Positions 8,431 to 17,583 of a DNA stretch of 64,000 nucleotides are shown here, in pieces. The stretch's first letter is position 1; each line of letters starts with the position of its first letter. The stretch comes from Mycobacterium numidiamassiliense (GTDB taxonomy: Bacteria > Actinomycetota > Actinomycetes > Mycobacteriales > Mycobacteriaceae). Below the pieces are notes generated by a model. It saw nothing but the letters and a program-made list of their open reading frames with translations. It was not told where the DNA came from and did no database searches. The position numbers and the translations under genes were made by a program. The stretch is taken from positions 1,475,066 through 1,539,065 of the forward strand of contig NZ_FUEZ01000004.1 of assembly GCF_900157365.1 (NCBI RefSeq). The letters are read 5' to 3'.

Positions 8431-8589
8431 TTCCCGATTTACCCGGGAGACCACACGGTCGACACCATCCATAACGTGCATGACGCCGTCGACGCCGACG
8501 ACCTCAGCACGAGCGATCTGCTCCACGAGATCGTCGACTCGCTGGAGAAGCTCGCTTGGATGATCAAGTCCGAGAACCGCAAGATTTAA
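8431..8589 (+). pseudogene. C-terminal remnant of a Dps/ferritin-like gene
   Basis: An open stretch without a usable start reads [17 protein letters not shown], then a segment with [20 protein letters not shown], and ends in TAA 8587-8589. This pattern (His-rich helix, then LEK..WMI..EN at the terminus) is that of the last helix of Dps-type ferritins. An in-frame TAG at 8401 and no start codon upstream show that the N-terminal two thirds are gone. It follows the TetR stop closely, so a deletion probably joined the two. Confidence 0.55.
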
Positions 8590-8938
8590 CGCGGCAAGAC
8601 GGCGCCGCGGCTGACCCGAATCCGTTGGGGCCCAGCCAGGGTCGACGCCGCCGGACCTAGCGGCGAGGACTCACTAGCCGGGTGGCGTTGCGGGTGGTGA
8701 GTGCCCGCCAGCTGTCGTTGGCAGGCTGACGGGCTCGGTCGATCGATGCCAGCCGGGCATGTCGGCGACGCCCATGCCGACAGGCTAGTGAGGGCGAAAG
8801 CGCACTGCGCCACGGTGCGCACATGCCTGCCCGCAAACGGTAAAGTCCGGCAGCTGTGGCCATAGGCCGCAAGGGCGGTTTGAAGGGCGGTCTGTCAGGT
8901 CGTCGATCTTGGCGTCGATAGCGGCTTTCTTGACCGCG
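8590..8938. other. Intergenic region without recognisable gene
   Basis: About 350 bases between the Dps remnant and the small secreted-protein gene. Short frames on both strands lack ribosome sites and resemble nothing I know. No hairpin-plus-T terminator or clear promoter was seen. It may be the eroded continuation of the Dps deletion scar. Confidence 0.5.
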
Positions 8939-9277
8939 TCAATGCCCTTCTCCTTGCGGTTGGTTGGCTATAAAACACTGGACTCGGGCAACGGCATCGT
9001 TCGGCTTGACTCCCATATTCACTAACCTCAGAGCTACTTGGTCCGGGGGCACGCCAGAATTGAGATCCGTTGCGATGACATGAATGCTGGGAAACCAATC
9101 TTCAGCACTTACCCCCGGCGGCGGGGGCTTCGCGTCGCCCCCTAGGCATTGAACGTAACCATTGATGCCAGTGTCAGCGTGAGCAGACGACGCCGCCGTC
9201 AGCACGACCAGGGCGACGAGCAAGACGGCGATGGCCACGCCGACCGCCGCAGCGACATAGATGGAACGTATGCCCAT
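8939..9277 (-). CDS. Small secreted or membrane-anchored protein (DUF732-like)
   Basis: 112 aa from ATG 9277; a longer frame to 9745 is antisense to the ligase gene and is rejected. A hydrophobic stretch at residues 6-30 ending in ASSAHAD is a good Sec signal peptide with a cleavage site near residue 34. The mature part of about 78 aa has two Cys (in YVQCLGG and RVQCFIAN) and the pattern of mycobacterial DUF732-type secreted proteins, in which an N- and a C-terminal Cys probably form a disulfide. Function unknown. Confidence 0.7.
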   Translation of the reverse strand: MGIRSIYVAAAVGVAIAVLLVALVVLTAASSAHADTGINGYVQCLGGDAKPPPPGVSAEDWFPSIHVIATDLNSGVPPDQVALRLVNMGVKPNDAVARVQCFIANQPQGEGH

Positions 9278-9378
9278 ACAGACCCAGCTATCGATGGGTA
9301 ACTGCCCTCCAGTCGTTTGCTGGCCGGTTGGCAGAATCCGCCGGAGCCACCGCGGGTGTTCGCGCGCGAAACTGACTT

Positions 9379-11004
9379 TCAAACTGACCCACCACCCAAC
9401 AGCCCGACAAGGCCCTGGCGGTCGAGTTTGCCGGTGGGCAACATCGGTAGCTCGCTCTCGGCGAGGATCGCGATCACCGTCGGCACCTTGAACCCCGAGA
9501 GGTTGGCGCGGGCATGCGCGGCGACGGCGTCGGTGGATAACTGGGCGCTGTGCGTGGGCACGACGGCGGCTCCGACGACCTCGCCGCGAACTGGATGGGG
9601 CAGGGCGACGACGAAGCTGTGCAGCACGCCGGGCATGGCGTCCAGGACCGATTCGACCTCTGCCGGTGAGACATTGGACCCCGCGGTTTTGATCAGGGTA
9701 CTGGCGCGACCGGTGAAGTGCAGATGCCCGGCGTCGTCGAACCATCCACGGTCCCCGCTGTCATACCAACCGTCGTCGGTGAACACCTCGTGGCGTTCCT
9801 GCTTGTAGATCCCGCTCATCAGGATCTGGCCGCGGACCTGGATCTGCCCCTCCTGCCCGGGCGGCAGCTGAACGCCTGCGGTGTCCACGATCCGGTGCTG
9901 CACCAGCCCGGGCAACGGGATCCCGAAGGAGCCGCGCCGTGTCTGCGGCAGCGGGGTGTCGGGCACCTCGACCATGGTGTGCGGGCCGCCGGTCTCGGTC
10001 ATGCCGAGCAGGTTAGGGGTCAGCTCGGGTTCGCTGGGCCGCTGTTCGGGCGGCAGCGCCTGCAGCATGGTGCCGCCCCGGACGCTGGACAGGTCGCGCT
10101 TGGCGAAGTCGGGGTGATCGGCCATGGCCTGACTGGCCTGCGCCCAGCACGAGATGAAGGTGGCCCGCTCCCTTTCGAGCAGCGCCAGTGTGGCACCGGG
10201 TTCAAAAACATCTTGGGCCAGGATCGCGGCTCCCGTCGAGAGTGCCTGCAGGACAACCATGGTCAGTCCGCCAACCCAGAAAAATGGCATGGGGGAGTAG
10301 ATGCGATCGACGGAGGTGACGCCGCGGTGGCGGGCCAGGATGGCCGCGTGGCGCACCAGGCTGCCATGGGTGTGTGCCACAGATTTCGGTAGCGCCGTCG
10401 TCCCCGACGTCGTGACCAGCACGAGCTCGTCGGCAGGTCCGACCTCCTGTTCGGCCGGACCGGTCAGCGGCGCGACGGGGCCAGTGCTGCCCGGCCACGG
10501 CGTTGTCCACTCCCGGTCGCAGTCGGGCCAGACATGCACCCGCCGCAGGTAGGGGACAGCCTCGAGGGCGATCTCCGCGTTGCCGTCGGCCAAGCCCGGT
10601 AGCGCATCGGCGACTCGGGCGACCAGATCGTGGCCTGCAATCGAGGGGCCCATCAAGAGCACCTGGGTGTCGGTGTGGCGCAGCAGTCTGGCGAGTTCGA
10701 CGCCCGGGGCGAAGGTCGACAACGGGACGGTAAGCGCGCCGATGCGTGCGGCGGCCAGCCACGCGATGAGCCACTGGGCGCAGTTGGGGAACAAGATGCC
10801 GACGCGGGTCCCCTTGCCCACGCCCGACGCCAACAGCGCATCCGCCAGTGTCCTGGACTGCGCGTCGGCCTCGGCGAAACTCAGCCGCTCGGAGTCGGTG
10901 ACCAGGAACTCGCCGTCAGGCTCGGTGCGCCGCAGTGCCAGCAGCTCGGGGACGCTGCCCGGCAGCCCGGGGAATGCATCCGCCGCGGTCTGCGCCGCGG
11001 CCAT
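9379..11004 (-). CDS. Acyl-CoA synthetase (AMP-forming ligase)
   Basis: 541 aa from ATG 11004, which overlaps the P450 stop by 4 bases; the longer frame to 11097 lies inside the P450 gene. Motifs in order: TTSGTTALPKSVAHTHGS P-loop, LLGMTETGGPHT, YDSGDRGWFDDAGHLHFTGR, the KTAGSNVSP hinge and the terminal LPTGKLDRQGL with the catalytic Lys. It activates a carboxylate to a CoA ester. Operon order is amidohydrolase, P450, ligase, suggesting hydroxylation or ring cleavage followed by CoA activation. Confidence 0.92.
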   Translation of the reverse strand: MAAAQTAADAFPGLPGSVPELLALRRTEPDGEFLVTDSERLSFAEADAQSRTLADALLASGVGKGTRVGILFPNCAQWLIAWLAAARIGALTVPLSTFAPGVELARLLRHTDTQVLLMGPSIAGHDLVARVADALPGLADGNAEIALEAVPYLRRVHVWPDCDREWTTPWPGSTGPVAPLTGPAEQEVGPADELVLVTTSGTTALPKSVAHTHGSLVRHAAILARHRGVTSVDRIYSPMPFFWVGGLTMVVLQALSTGAAILAQDVFEPGATLALLERERATFISCWAQASQAMADHPDFAKRDLSSVRGGTMLQALPPEQRPSEPELTPNLLGMTETGGPHTMVEVPDTPLPQTRRGSFGIPLPGLVQHRIVDTAGVQLPPGQEGQIQVRGQILMSGIYKQERHEVFTDDGWYDSGDRGWFDDAGHLHFTGRASTLIKTAGSNVSPAEVESVLDAMPGVLHSFVVALPHPVRGEVVGAAVVPTHSAQLSTDAVAAHARANLSGFKVPTVIAILAESELPMLPTGKLDRQGLVGLLGGGSV

Positions 11005-12245
11005 CAGCCGACGTGCACCGGGATGTGCGAATAGCCGGCCACATTGGACATCGTCACTCGCCGCAAACCGTCGGTGTCCACCGTGAACCGCGGCCACTGC
11101 TCGCGGATCGCGTGCAAGGCGACTCGTGTCTCGAGTCGCGCCAGCCAGGAGCCCAGGCAGCTGTGGGCGCCGTATCCGAAAGCGAGGGTGGTAGAGCCTC
11201 CCCGTTTGATGTCGAACGCGTCGGGCCGATCGTAGGCCCGCGGGTCACGCGTCGCGGCGCCGGTGACCAGCAGGGTGGGCGATCCAGCCGGGATGGTGCC
11301 CCCTTCTAGCACGACCTCTCGGGTGGCGAACCGGCCCTGATACTGCGAAGGCGGGTTGAGGCGCAGCATCTCCTCGATCGCGCCGGGGATCAGTCCGGGA
11401 TCGGCGAGCACCAATTCCCATTGATCGGGATTGTGGTGAAAAGCCATGGTGCCGTTGCCAATTAGCTTGGTAACCGTTTCACTGCCCGCCGCCGCTATCA
11501 GCACCGCGAACGTGGCGATGTCCTCGTCGGTGAGCCGGTGCGTCACCCCGGTCTCGTCCTCGTAGGTCGCGGTCACCAACCTGCTGATGATCAGGTCGTC
11601 GGGCTGGCGCCGCTTCTCCTTGGACAGGGCCAGGAAGTAATCGTTCATCGCAAACGAGTCCGCCACGCCGCTCTCAGTGGCGAAGGGGTTGTTCTCCTCG
11701 CGGTGCAGGAATCCGTCGGTCCACAGCCGGATCTGCTGGCGCTCTCCAGGGGGGACGCCGAGCATCGAGGAGATGATTTCGACCGGGAACAGCGCCGCGA
11801 AGTCGGCCACAATGTCGAAATCATCTCTGCCACTTAGGGCGTGGACGTAGGAGGTGACGACGTCGGTCACCAGTGGCTCCAGGTTGGCGATAGCCGCCTT
11901 GGTGAACACCTGGCGTACCAGCTTGCGCAGCCGTTCATGTTCGGGCGGATCCATGATGATCAGCATGTTGGTGTCGAACTGGTGTCGCATCGACAGTGCG
12001 TCCAGAGTGACACCGTAGGAGCTGCTGAACGTCTCCCAATCGCGGTGGGCGGCAACGACATCCTCGTGACGGGTCAGCGCGTAGAAATCCCAGCGCTCGC
12101 TGTAGTACACCGGCGCCTCGTCGCGCATCCAACGGTAGGTCTCATAGGGGTCGTCGAAGAAGCTGTCGGAGTACGGATTGAACTCCATAGCGGAGCCGTC
12201 CTCGCGTGGCTTGGTGGCCGATCCCGCACCGTGGTCAGTCGACAT
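11004..12245 (-). CDS. Cytochrome P450
   Basis: 413 aa, ATG start one base after the amidohydrolase stop. The I-helix reads AAAGSETVTKL in place of the usual AGxD/ET, the ExxR is EEMLR, and the heme loop FGYGAHSCLG puts the thiolate ligand at Cys363. It is a soluble bacterial class I enzyme that needs a ferredoxin, and the nearest one in the window is the 3Fe-4S type at 23537. It is coupled to the ligase and amidohydrolase, so it probably hydroxylates the same hydrophobic substrate. Confidence 0.93.
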   Translation of the reverse strand: MSTDHGAGSATKPREDGSAMEFNPYSDSFFDDPYETYRWMRDEAPVYYSERWDFYALTRHEDVVAAHRDWETFSSSYGVTLDALSMRHQFDTNMLIIMDPPEHERLRKLVRQVFTKAAIANLEPLVTDVVTSYVHALSGRDDFDIVADFAALFPVEIISSMLGVPPGERQQIRLWTDGFLHREENNPFATESGVADSFAMNDYFLALSKEKRRQPDDLIISRLVTATYEDETGVTHRLTDEDIATFAVLIAAAGSETVTKLIGNGTMAFHHNPDQWELVLADPGLIPGAIEEMLRLNPPSQYQGRFATREVVLEGGTIPAGSPTLLVTGAATRDPRAYDRPDAFDIKRGGSTTLAFGYGAHSCLGSWLARLETRVALHAIREQWPRFTVDTDGLRRVTMSNVAGYSHIPVHVG

Positions 12246-12246
12246 C

Positions 12247-13431
12247 TCAGGCGTCTACCCGCATCATGTTCGACAGGGTGCCGCCCATCACCATGGCGAC
12301 CTCGGCGTCGCTCAGCTCCGGGTGACGGTCGGGGTAGCTGAGCGGATCGGCCAAGCCCTCTGGATGCGGGTAGTCCGAGCCGAAGAACAGGTGATCGATC
12401 GGCACCAGCTTCGCGAGTTCGGCCACGTTCTCCTCCCAGAAGGGATTGAAGTAGATGCAGCGATGGATGGCCTCCACGGGATCTTCGCTGTAGAGCTGCG
12501 GCATCTTCTTGCGGGTGTCCCTGAGGTTCTCCAGCAGCCGGGGCAGCCAGGTAGTCCCGTTCTCCACCATGCCGATCCGAAGCTCGGGAAACCGTGTCAG
12601 CAGTCCGTGGCAGGCCAGCGCCGCGACCGCATCCTCGGCCGGGTTGCGGGCCAGGCTGTAGTAGGAGCGGAACGGCGACGGCTGGAACGGCCGGAACTCG
12701 CCGGAGCCCTCCCAGTCGTTGGCGTATCGGGAATACCCGCTGTCGGAGGCGTGCATGATGACCAGCACGCCGGTCTCGACGACCCGCTTCCAGAAGGGGT
12801 CGAATTCGGGGAGGGCGAATGACCGCGGGCCGTGCAACCCGGGTACCGGCGCCGGCCGGATGAGGATGGCGCGTGCACCGCGCTCGACCACCCAGTTCAG
12901 TTCGTCGATGGCCTTCTCCACGATCGGCAAGGTAATGATCGGCGTGGTGAAGATGCGGCCCTTGTAGTCGAATTGCCAGGTCTCGTGCAACCACTGGTTC
13001 AGAGCGTGAATGATCGTGTGCGTCGCCTCGGGGTGCTCACGGAAACGTTCTTCCACCAGGCTTGCCAGCGTCGGGTACATCATCGACTTGTCGATGCCCT
13101 GTTCGTCGAGCAGCTCCAGCCGGGGCGCCGGTTCACGCATCGCGGGGGTTGCCTCGATCGCTTTGCCCAGAATCTCGCGGTGCGATTTGCCTTCGGGGTT
13201 GCCGTTGTGGAAGTAGTCCTCCTGGGCTCCCGGTGCGGCGACCTTGTCGAAAGTCGGGTTGGGGATGTACTCGCTGATCTGTCCTAGGGTCGCGATCTTG
13301 GTGCGTCCGTCGACTTCGACGTACCTGATCGCGCCGTGGTACTCCGGCGGCAGGAACTTGGTGAGCGCATCGCGTGTCTCGTACATGTGGTTATCACCAT
13401 CGAAGATCGGATAGCCCAATCGCGACGTCAT
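12247..13431 (-). CDS. Amidohydrolase 2-family metal-dependent hydrolase/decarboxylase
   Basis: 394 aa from ATG 13431, which has a strong AGGAGG 7 bases upstream; a frame to 13497 is not needed. PF04909-type features: DGDNHMYE (Asp/His metal site near the N terminus), LVIMHASDSG, and FFGSDYPHPEG with the C-terminal catalytic Asp. Family members decarboxylate or hydrolyse cyclic substrates (ACMSD, gamma-resorcylate decarboxylase and relatives). It is the first gene of the operon and divergent from the ACAD pair at 13653; the 221-base gap presumably holds both promoters. Confidence 0.88.
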   Translation of the reverse strand: MTSRLGYPIFDGDNHMYETRDALTKFLPPEYHGAIRYVEVDGRTKIATLGQISEYIPNPTFDKVAAPGAQEDYFHNGNPEGKSHREILGKAIEATPAMREPAPRLELLDEQGIDKSMMYPTLASLVEERFREHPEATHTIIHALNQWLHETWQFDYKGRIFTTPIITLPIVEKAIDELNWVVERGARAILIRPAPVPGLHGPRSFALPEFDPFWKRVVETGVLVIMHASDSGYSRYANDWEGSGEFRPFQPSPFRSYYSLARNPAEDAVAALACHGLLTRFPELRIGMVENGTTWLPRLLENLRDTRKKMPQLYSEDPVEAIHRCIYFNPFWEENVAELAKLVPIDHLFFGSDYPHPEGLADPLSYPDRHPELSDAEVAMVMGGTLSNMMRVDA

Positions 13432-13652
13432 TGAAATCCTCCTCGTGCCTCGCCATACCTGCATCGCGGAATGGCGGCTGCTCAACAGTGCGGACAATCA
13501 GATGTGCGACTGACTCTAGCATTGAGTGCGTTAAAAGAGGATATGCGTTTACTTTTTCGTCGTGCATCCATCCGTTTGCGGGTAACGTGCCTTCTGTGGC
13601 GGCGCTCGCGTGTTGCCGATGTCGAGGGCATTGCGATTGCGAGGAGGAATAG

Positions 13653-14678
13653 GTGGATCTATCGCTGACGCGGGAGCATCGGGCTGTCCGCGATGCGTTC
13701 GCGGCCTTGTTCGGGAAACAGGCCACCCCACAGCGGGTGCGTAGCGCAGAGCCCTCAGGTTTCGACCTGTTGCTCTGGCGGCACTATGCCGATGTCGGTG
13801 CGCTCGGTATCGGAGTGCCCTCGGACTGTGGGGGCGGGGACGGCGGCCTCCTCGAACTGGCATTGGTGGCCGAGGAAGCCGGCCGACGCCTAGCCCCCAT
13901 CCCGGTCGCCGAGACCGCGGCCGCGGCGCGAGTGCTGGGTCGCCTGCGTGAGAAGGAATTGCTGGGGCCGGTGCTGAGCGGATCGGTCATCGTGTCACTG
14001 GCCACCCGGCCCGGCTCGGCCACGCAGCAGTGGTTAGTCGACGGGGCAATCGCTGACGCCGTGCTGGCTCTCGACCGAGACTCCCTGGTCTATGTGAACC
14101 GGCCGGACGGCCTGTCCAGGACCGCGCACCGCAACCTCGGCGGGCTATCGCTGGCCCGGTGGGATGTCCCGGGTGCGGCCACGGTTCTCGCCGAAGGCAG
14201 CGAGGCGCGCGCGATCTTCGACACCGCGCTCGACGAGGTACGTGTGCTGCGCGCGGCGGCGCTGGTCGGGTTGGCTTCCGAGGCGGTGGGGATCGGTTCC
14301 CGGTACGCGGTCGTGCGCGAGGCGTTCGGCCAGCCGATCGGAATGTACCAAGCGGTCGCGCATCCGTTCGCCGACGCGATCACTGCATTGGATGGTGCCC
14401 AGCTGCTGGTCCGTAAGGCCTGTTGGGCAATGGATTCCGCGCAGGACGACGCTGGCGCCTTGGCGGCGATGGCGTTCGTGTTCGCCGCCGAAACGGCCTA
14501 TCACGCGACGACGCACAGCCTGCACGTGCACGGCGGATACGGGTTCATGGAGGAGTACGACATCCAGCTGTATTACCGCAGGGCCAAAGCCTGGGCGGCG
14601 GCGTTCGCCGACCCGCGACGCGAACTGCTCACTGTCGCCGACCGACGGTTCGGCCTCGTGACGACCGAAGGTCGGTGA
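13653..14678 (+). CDS. Acyl-CoA dehydrogenase, small-subunit type
   Basis: 341 aa, GTG start with GAGGAGG upstream. N-terminal LTREHRAVRDAFAALFG, a central AFGQPIGMYQAVAHPFAD and the C-terminal HVHGGYGFMEEYDIQLYYRR are ACAD features. The YGFMEEYDIQ segment resembles the paired subunit of heteromeric mycobacterial enzymes. It lies 4 bases upstream of a second ACAD gene, so the two likely form an alpha2beta2 FAD enzyme. Its position suggests it acts on the product of the divergent amidohydrolase/P450/ligase operon. Confidence 0.9.
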   Translation: MDLSLTREHRAVRDAFAALFGKQATPQRVRSAEPSGFDLLLWRHYADVGALGIGVPSDCGGGDGGLLELALVAEEAGRRLAPIPVAETAAAARVLGRLREKELLGPVLSGSVIVSLATRPGSATQQWLVDGAIADAVLALDRDSLVYVNRPDGLSRTAHRNLGGLSLARWDVPGAATVLAEGSEARAIFDTALDEVRVLRAAALVGLASEAVGIGSRYAVVREAFGQPIGMYQAVAHPFADAITALDGAQLLVRKACWAMDSAQDDAGALAAMAFVFAAETAYHATTHSLHVHGGYGFMEEYDIQLYYRRAKAWAAAFADPRRELLTVADRRFGLVTTEGR

Positions 14679-14682
14679 CTCG

Positions 14683-15849
14683 ATGGACTTCAGCGAACCT
14701 GAGAACTGGGCCCGGATCCGCCGCGAGGCAGAGGAATTCACCGCCGAACATGTCACCCGTGACGTGATCGAGCACGAGCGCCGGACCGGTGACGGCGCCG
14801 ATCGCGCGCTGACCCGGAAGTTGGGGGAGCGTGGCTGGATCGCGTCGGGGTGGCCGGTCGACGAGGGCGGCGCCGGACTGGATCCGTTCGAGGCGGCCGC
14901 ACTGTGGAACGCATTGCGCAAAGGGGGGGTGCCGACCGCCGGCCCCGGTACGACGATGCTGCCGGCCAACGCGATCCGTGCCGCCGGCTCGGCGGAACTC
15001 AAAGCCCGGGTCCTGCCAGGAGTCGCCGCCGGTGAGGTCCTGATTTGTCTGGGGTACACGGAGCCCGCGGGTGGCTCAGATGTGTTCGCCTGCGCGACCC
15101 GTTCTCAGCTCGAGGGCGACGAGTGGATTGTCAACGGGCAGAAGATCTTCACGACGTTCGCCCATCTTGCCGACTATTGCTTCCTGCTCACCCGTTCCCA
15201 GCCCGGATCGGTGGGACCGCGCGGCCTGACGATGCTGCTTGTGCCGCTGGATACGCCCGGTATCGAGATCCAGGCGGTGCACACCATGGGGCACGAGCGG
15301 ACCAATATCGTGTTCTACAACGATGTGCGGGTGGCCGATGCGAACCGAGTCGGTGAGGCACACGAGGGCTTCGCGGTGATGCGGGCTGCGCTCGAGGCCG
15401 AACAGAATGTTGCCCCTGGGTCGCGGACGGGGTGGGTCGCCGACGATGCACTGGAGTTCGCCCGCACGCACCGCGGACCCGACGGCGCCGAGCTGATCGA
15501 CGACATCTTGGTCCGCGAACGCCTGGCCCGGATGGCGATGGAAGCCGAGGTGGCTGAGCTGCTGGACCTGCGGGTGGCCTTCCTCGACGCGGAGGGCGAC
15601 AAGCCGGGTCCGGTCTCGGCGTTGTTCGGGCCGGAAAGTTATGTGCGCGCATCGGCCGCGGCAATCGACATCGCGGGGGCCGCGGGCATGATCGACTGGA
15701 CCGATCCGCAGAGCGCGGTGGACGGCGCCCTGGACGCGCACTATCGGAGTGCCGTTGCGTCGACGATCTACGGCGGGTCCAGCGAGGTGCTGCGCAGCCT
15801 CATCGTGGAGAACCGCCTGGGGTTTCCGCGTAGCCGCCCACGGCGGTGA
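14683..15849 (+). CDS. Acyl-CoA dehydrogenase, large-subunit type
   Basis: 388 aa, ATG start. It shows the FAD/substrate segment CLGYTEPAGGSDVFACATRS, then NGQKIFTTFAHLADY and the terminal IYGGSSEVLRSLIVENRLGFPR. Gly occupies the site of the medium-chain-type Glu, as in its counterpart at the window start. The catalytic base may come from another helix, as in isovaleryl- or long-chain enzymes. It follows its partner at 13653 by 4 bases and is followed by convergent SDR genes. Confidence 0.9.
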   Translation: MDFSEPENWARIRREAEEFTAEHVTRDVIEHERRTGDGADRALTRKLGERGWIASGWPVDEGGAGLDPFEAAALWNALRKGGVPTAGPGTTMLPANAIRAAGSAELKARVLPGVAAGEVLICLGYTEPAGGSDVFACATRSQLEGDEWIVNGQKIFTTFAHLADYCFLLTRSQPGSVGPRGLTMLLVPLDTPGIEIQAVHTMGHERTNIVFYNDVRVADANRVGEAHEGFAVMRAALEAEQNVAPGSRTGWVADDALEFARTHRGPDGAELIDDILVRERLARMAMEAEVAELLDLRVAFLDAEGDKPGPVSALFGPESYVRASAAAIDIAGAAGMIDWTDPQSAVDGALDAHYRSAVASTIYGGSSEVLRSLIVENRLGFPRSRPRR

Positions 15850-15865
15850 CGAGAAGGCAAGGGGC

Positions 15866-16660
15866 TCAGAGGAAGTCGCTGCCACCGTCGACGTTGAGGT
15901 GGGCGCCGGTCATAAAGGTGTTGTCTGGTGAGGCGCAGAACGCGATGACCGCGGCAACCTCGTGAGGCAGCCCGAGCCGACCGAGGTCCACTGACATGCC
16001 GTGACCGCGCCCCAGCAGTCCGAAGGCACCCACGGGGTCATTCGTCGCGATCCCGGCGGAGGCGAGCACCGGTCGCGCCCAATCGGTGAGGATCGGACCG
16101 GGGGCGACGGCGTTGACCAAGATGGCATCGCCGGCGAGACTGCGGGCGAGATTCTTGGTCACGCTGAGTAGCGCGCTCTTGGCCGCGGTGTAGCTCACCA
16201 ACCCCGCCGACTGGTGCTGCACCGACATCGCCGTCACGTTCACCACCCGGGCCCATTCCGCGGCTCGCAGCAGCGGCAAGGCCGCACGCACACACCGCAC
16301 CGCGGACAACACCCCCTGGTCGAATGCCGCTGTCCACTGCGCGTCGCCCAGGTCCTCAAAGCGACCGGCGCCCGTCGGACCGGCGGCATTGACCAGCACG
16401 TTGAGCGCACCCCAGCGCACGCCAACCGTGGCAAAGACGGTGTCGACGTCGGAGGCCGAACTCAGATCCGCGGTCAACGTCAGCACGTCCGGACTGCCGG
16501 CGTCCGCCAATGTCATGGCGGTCTCCTTCATCCGGGCGTCGTCTCTGCCGATGACGCCGATCCGCGCGCCCTGTTCGGCCAGGCACACTGCGGTCGCCAG
16601 CCCGATGCCACGAGTGCCCCCCGCGATCACCGCGGTGGCATCGGCGAACCCAAGATCCAC
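15866..16660 (-). CDS. SDR-family oxidoreductase
   Basis: 264 aa, ATG start 12 bases after the upstream SDR stop. Cofactor motif AGGTRGIG (13-20), NAAG (91-94), and the catalytic pair Tyr157/Lys161 in SYTAAKSA with a Ser near 146. It ends GAHLNVDGGSDFL. NAD(P)-dependent alcohol/ketone oxidoreductase; substrate unknown. It is the second gene of a two-SDR operon convergent with the ACAD pair. Confidence 0.9.
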   Translation of the reverse strand: MDLGFADATAVIAGGTRGIGLATAVCLAEQGARIGVIGRDDARMKETAMTLADAGSPDVLTLTADLSSASDVDTVFATVGVRWGALNVLVNAAGPTGAGRFEDLGDAQWTAAFDQGVLSAVRCVRAALPLLRAAEWARVVNVTAMSVQHQSAGLVSYTAAKSALLSVTKNLARSLAGDAILVNAVAPGPILTDWARPVLASAGIATNDPVGAFGLLGRGHGMSVDLGRLGLPHEVAAVIAFCASPDNTFMTGAHLNVDGGSDFL

Positions 16661-16672
16661 GATCGTCGCCTG

Positions 16673-17431
16673 CTACTTCGGCGCGAACCGTTGGCCGGCG
16701 TCGAGTCGGATGGTCGATCCGTTGAGCATCTGGTTCTCGACGATGGACAGCGCCAGGGCGGCGTACTCATCGGGCCGGCCCATCCGACGGGGGAAAGCCG
16801 CGTCGCGGGTCAGCTCGCCAGCCATTTTCTCCGGAATTCGCGACGTAATCCCGGTCGCGAACAGGCTCGGCGCGACGGCGGTGACTCGGATGCCGAGGCT
16901 GCCGAGATCACGCGCCATGGTCAACGTCATGCCGGCGATCGCAGCCTTCGCGGCGCTATAAGCGACCTGGCCGATCTGCCCTTCGAACGCCGCAATCGAG
17001 GAAGTGTTGACGATGACGCCGCGTTCCTCGTCGTCGGGTTCGTTGCGGCTCATGTGCCAAGCCTGTAACCGGTTCAGGTTGAAGGTGGCGATCAGGTTGA
17101 GCTCGATCACGGACCGGAAGGCGTCCAAGGAGTGAGGCCCGCTCTTAGACAGCGTGCGCGCCGATACCCCGCCCCCGGCCGTGTTGACCGCGATATGCAA
17201 GGCTCCCAGGTCTTCGATGGCAGTCGCCAGCGTGGTCTCCACGCCGTCGCTGTCAGTCACGTTGCAAGGGTGAAACGACGCGCCCAGTTCCTTGGCCACG
17301 GTGGCTCCGTCCGACGTCGGCAGGTCCAGCACGGCGACTCGTGCACCCTGCTCTACCAGCCGTTCCGCGGTCGCCCGCCCCATGCCCGAGGCGCCCCCGA
17401 CGACCACCGCGGCGCTGTCCTTGACCTTCAC
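16673..17431 (-). CDS. SDR-family oxidoreductase (3-hydroxyacyl-CoA dehydrogenase type II-like)
   Basis: 252 aa, ATG start. [15 protein letters not shown] (11-25), DLP after beta2 (Asp36, so NAD preference), NTAGGG, then [21 protein letters not shown] with Ser144/145, Tyr158 and Lys162. The long insertion after NTAG and the [11 protein letters not shown] segment recall the HSD17B10/FadB2x-type 3-hydroxy-2-methylacyl-CoA dehydrogenases. It heads the operon, with two palindromes upstream in the gap to the divergent thiolase-fusion gene. Confidence 0.9.
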   Translation of the reverse strand: MKVKDSAAVVVGGASGMGRATAERLVEQGARVAVLDLPTSDGATVAKELGASFHPCNVTDSDGVETTLATAIEDLGALHIAVNTAGGGVSARTLSKSGPHSLDAFRSVIELNLIATFNLNRLQAWHMSRNEPDDEERGVIVNTSSIAAFEGQIGQVAYSAAKAAIAGMTLTMARDLGSLGIRVTAVAPSLFATGITSRIPEKMAGELTRDAAFPRRMGRPDEYAALALSIVENQMLNGSTIRLDAGQRFAPK

Positions 17432-17492
17432 CCGAACCCCTGTCTGCTGCGACGACTGATTGTCCTCCTACGAGGTCATCACAGTACACGTA

Positions 17493-17511
17493 AGTAGAGT
17501 CCCCCTCTACT
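17493..17511. promoter_or_regulatory. Inverted repeat in divergent promoter region
   Basis: Perfect 7-base arms AGTAGAG / CTCTACT around TCCCC. It lies between the SDR start at 17431 (minus) and the thiolase-fusion start at 17584 (plus), and directly abuts a second palindrome. A dyad operator for a repressor of both operons is plausible; no regulator gene lies beside it. Confidence 0.55.
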
Positions 17512-17531
17512 AATACGGCCCACGCCGTATT
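17512..17531. promoter_or_regulatory. Second inverted repeat in the same divergent region
   Basis: Perfect 8-base arms AATACGGC / GCCGTATT around CCAC, directly adjoining the repeat at 17493-17511 with no base between them. Their head-to-tail placement suggests one composite regulatory site rather than an RNA hairpin, because neither is followed by a T run. Confidence 0.55.
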
Positions 17532-17583
17532 CGCAATCTGCTACGGTTCGTGTTGGTTATTCGTCGGCGTGACCGGAGGTGTG

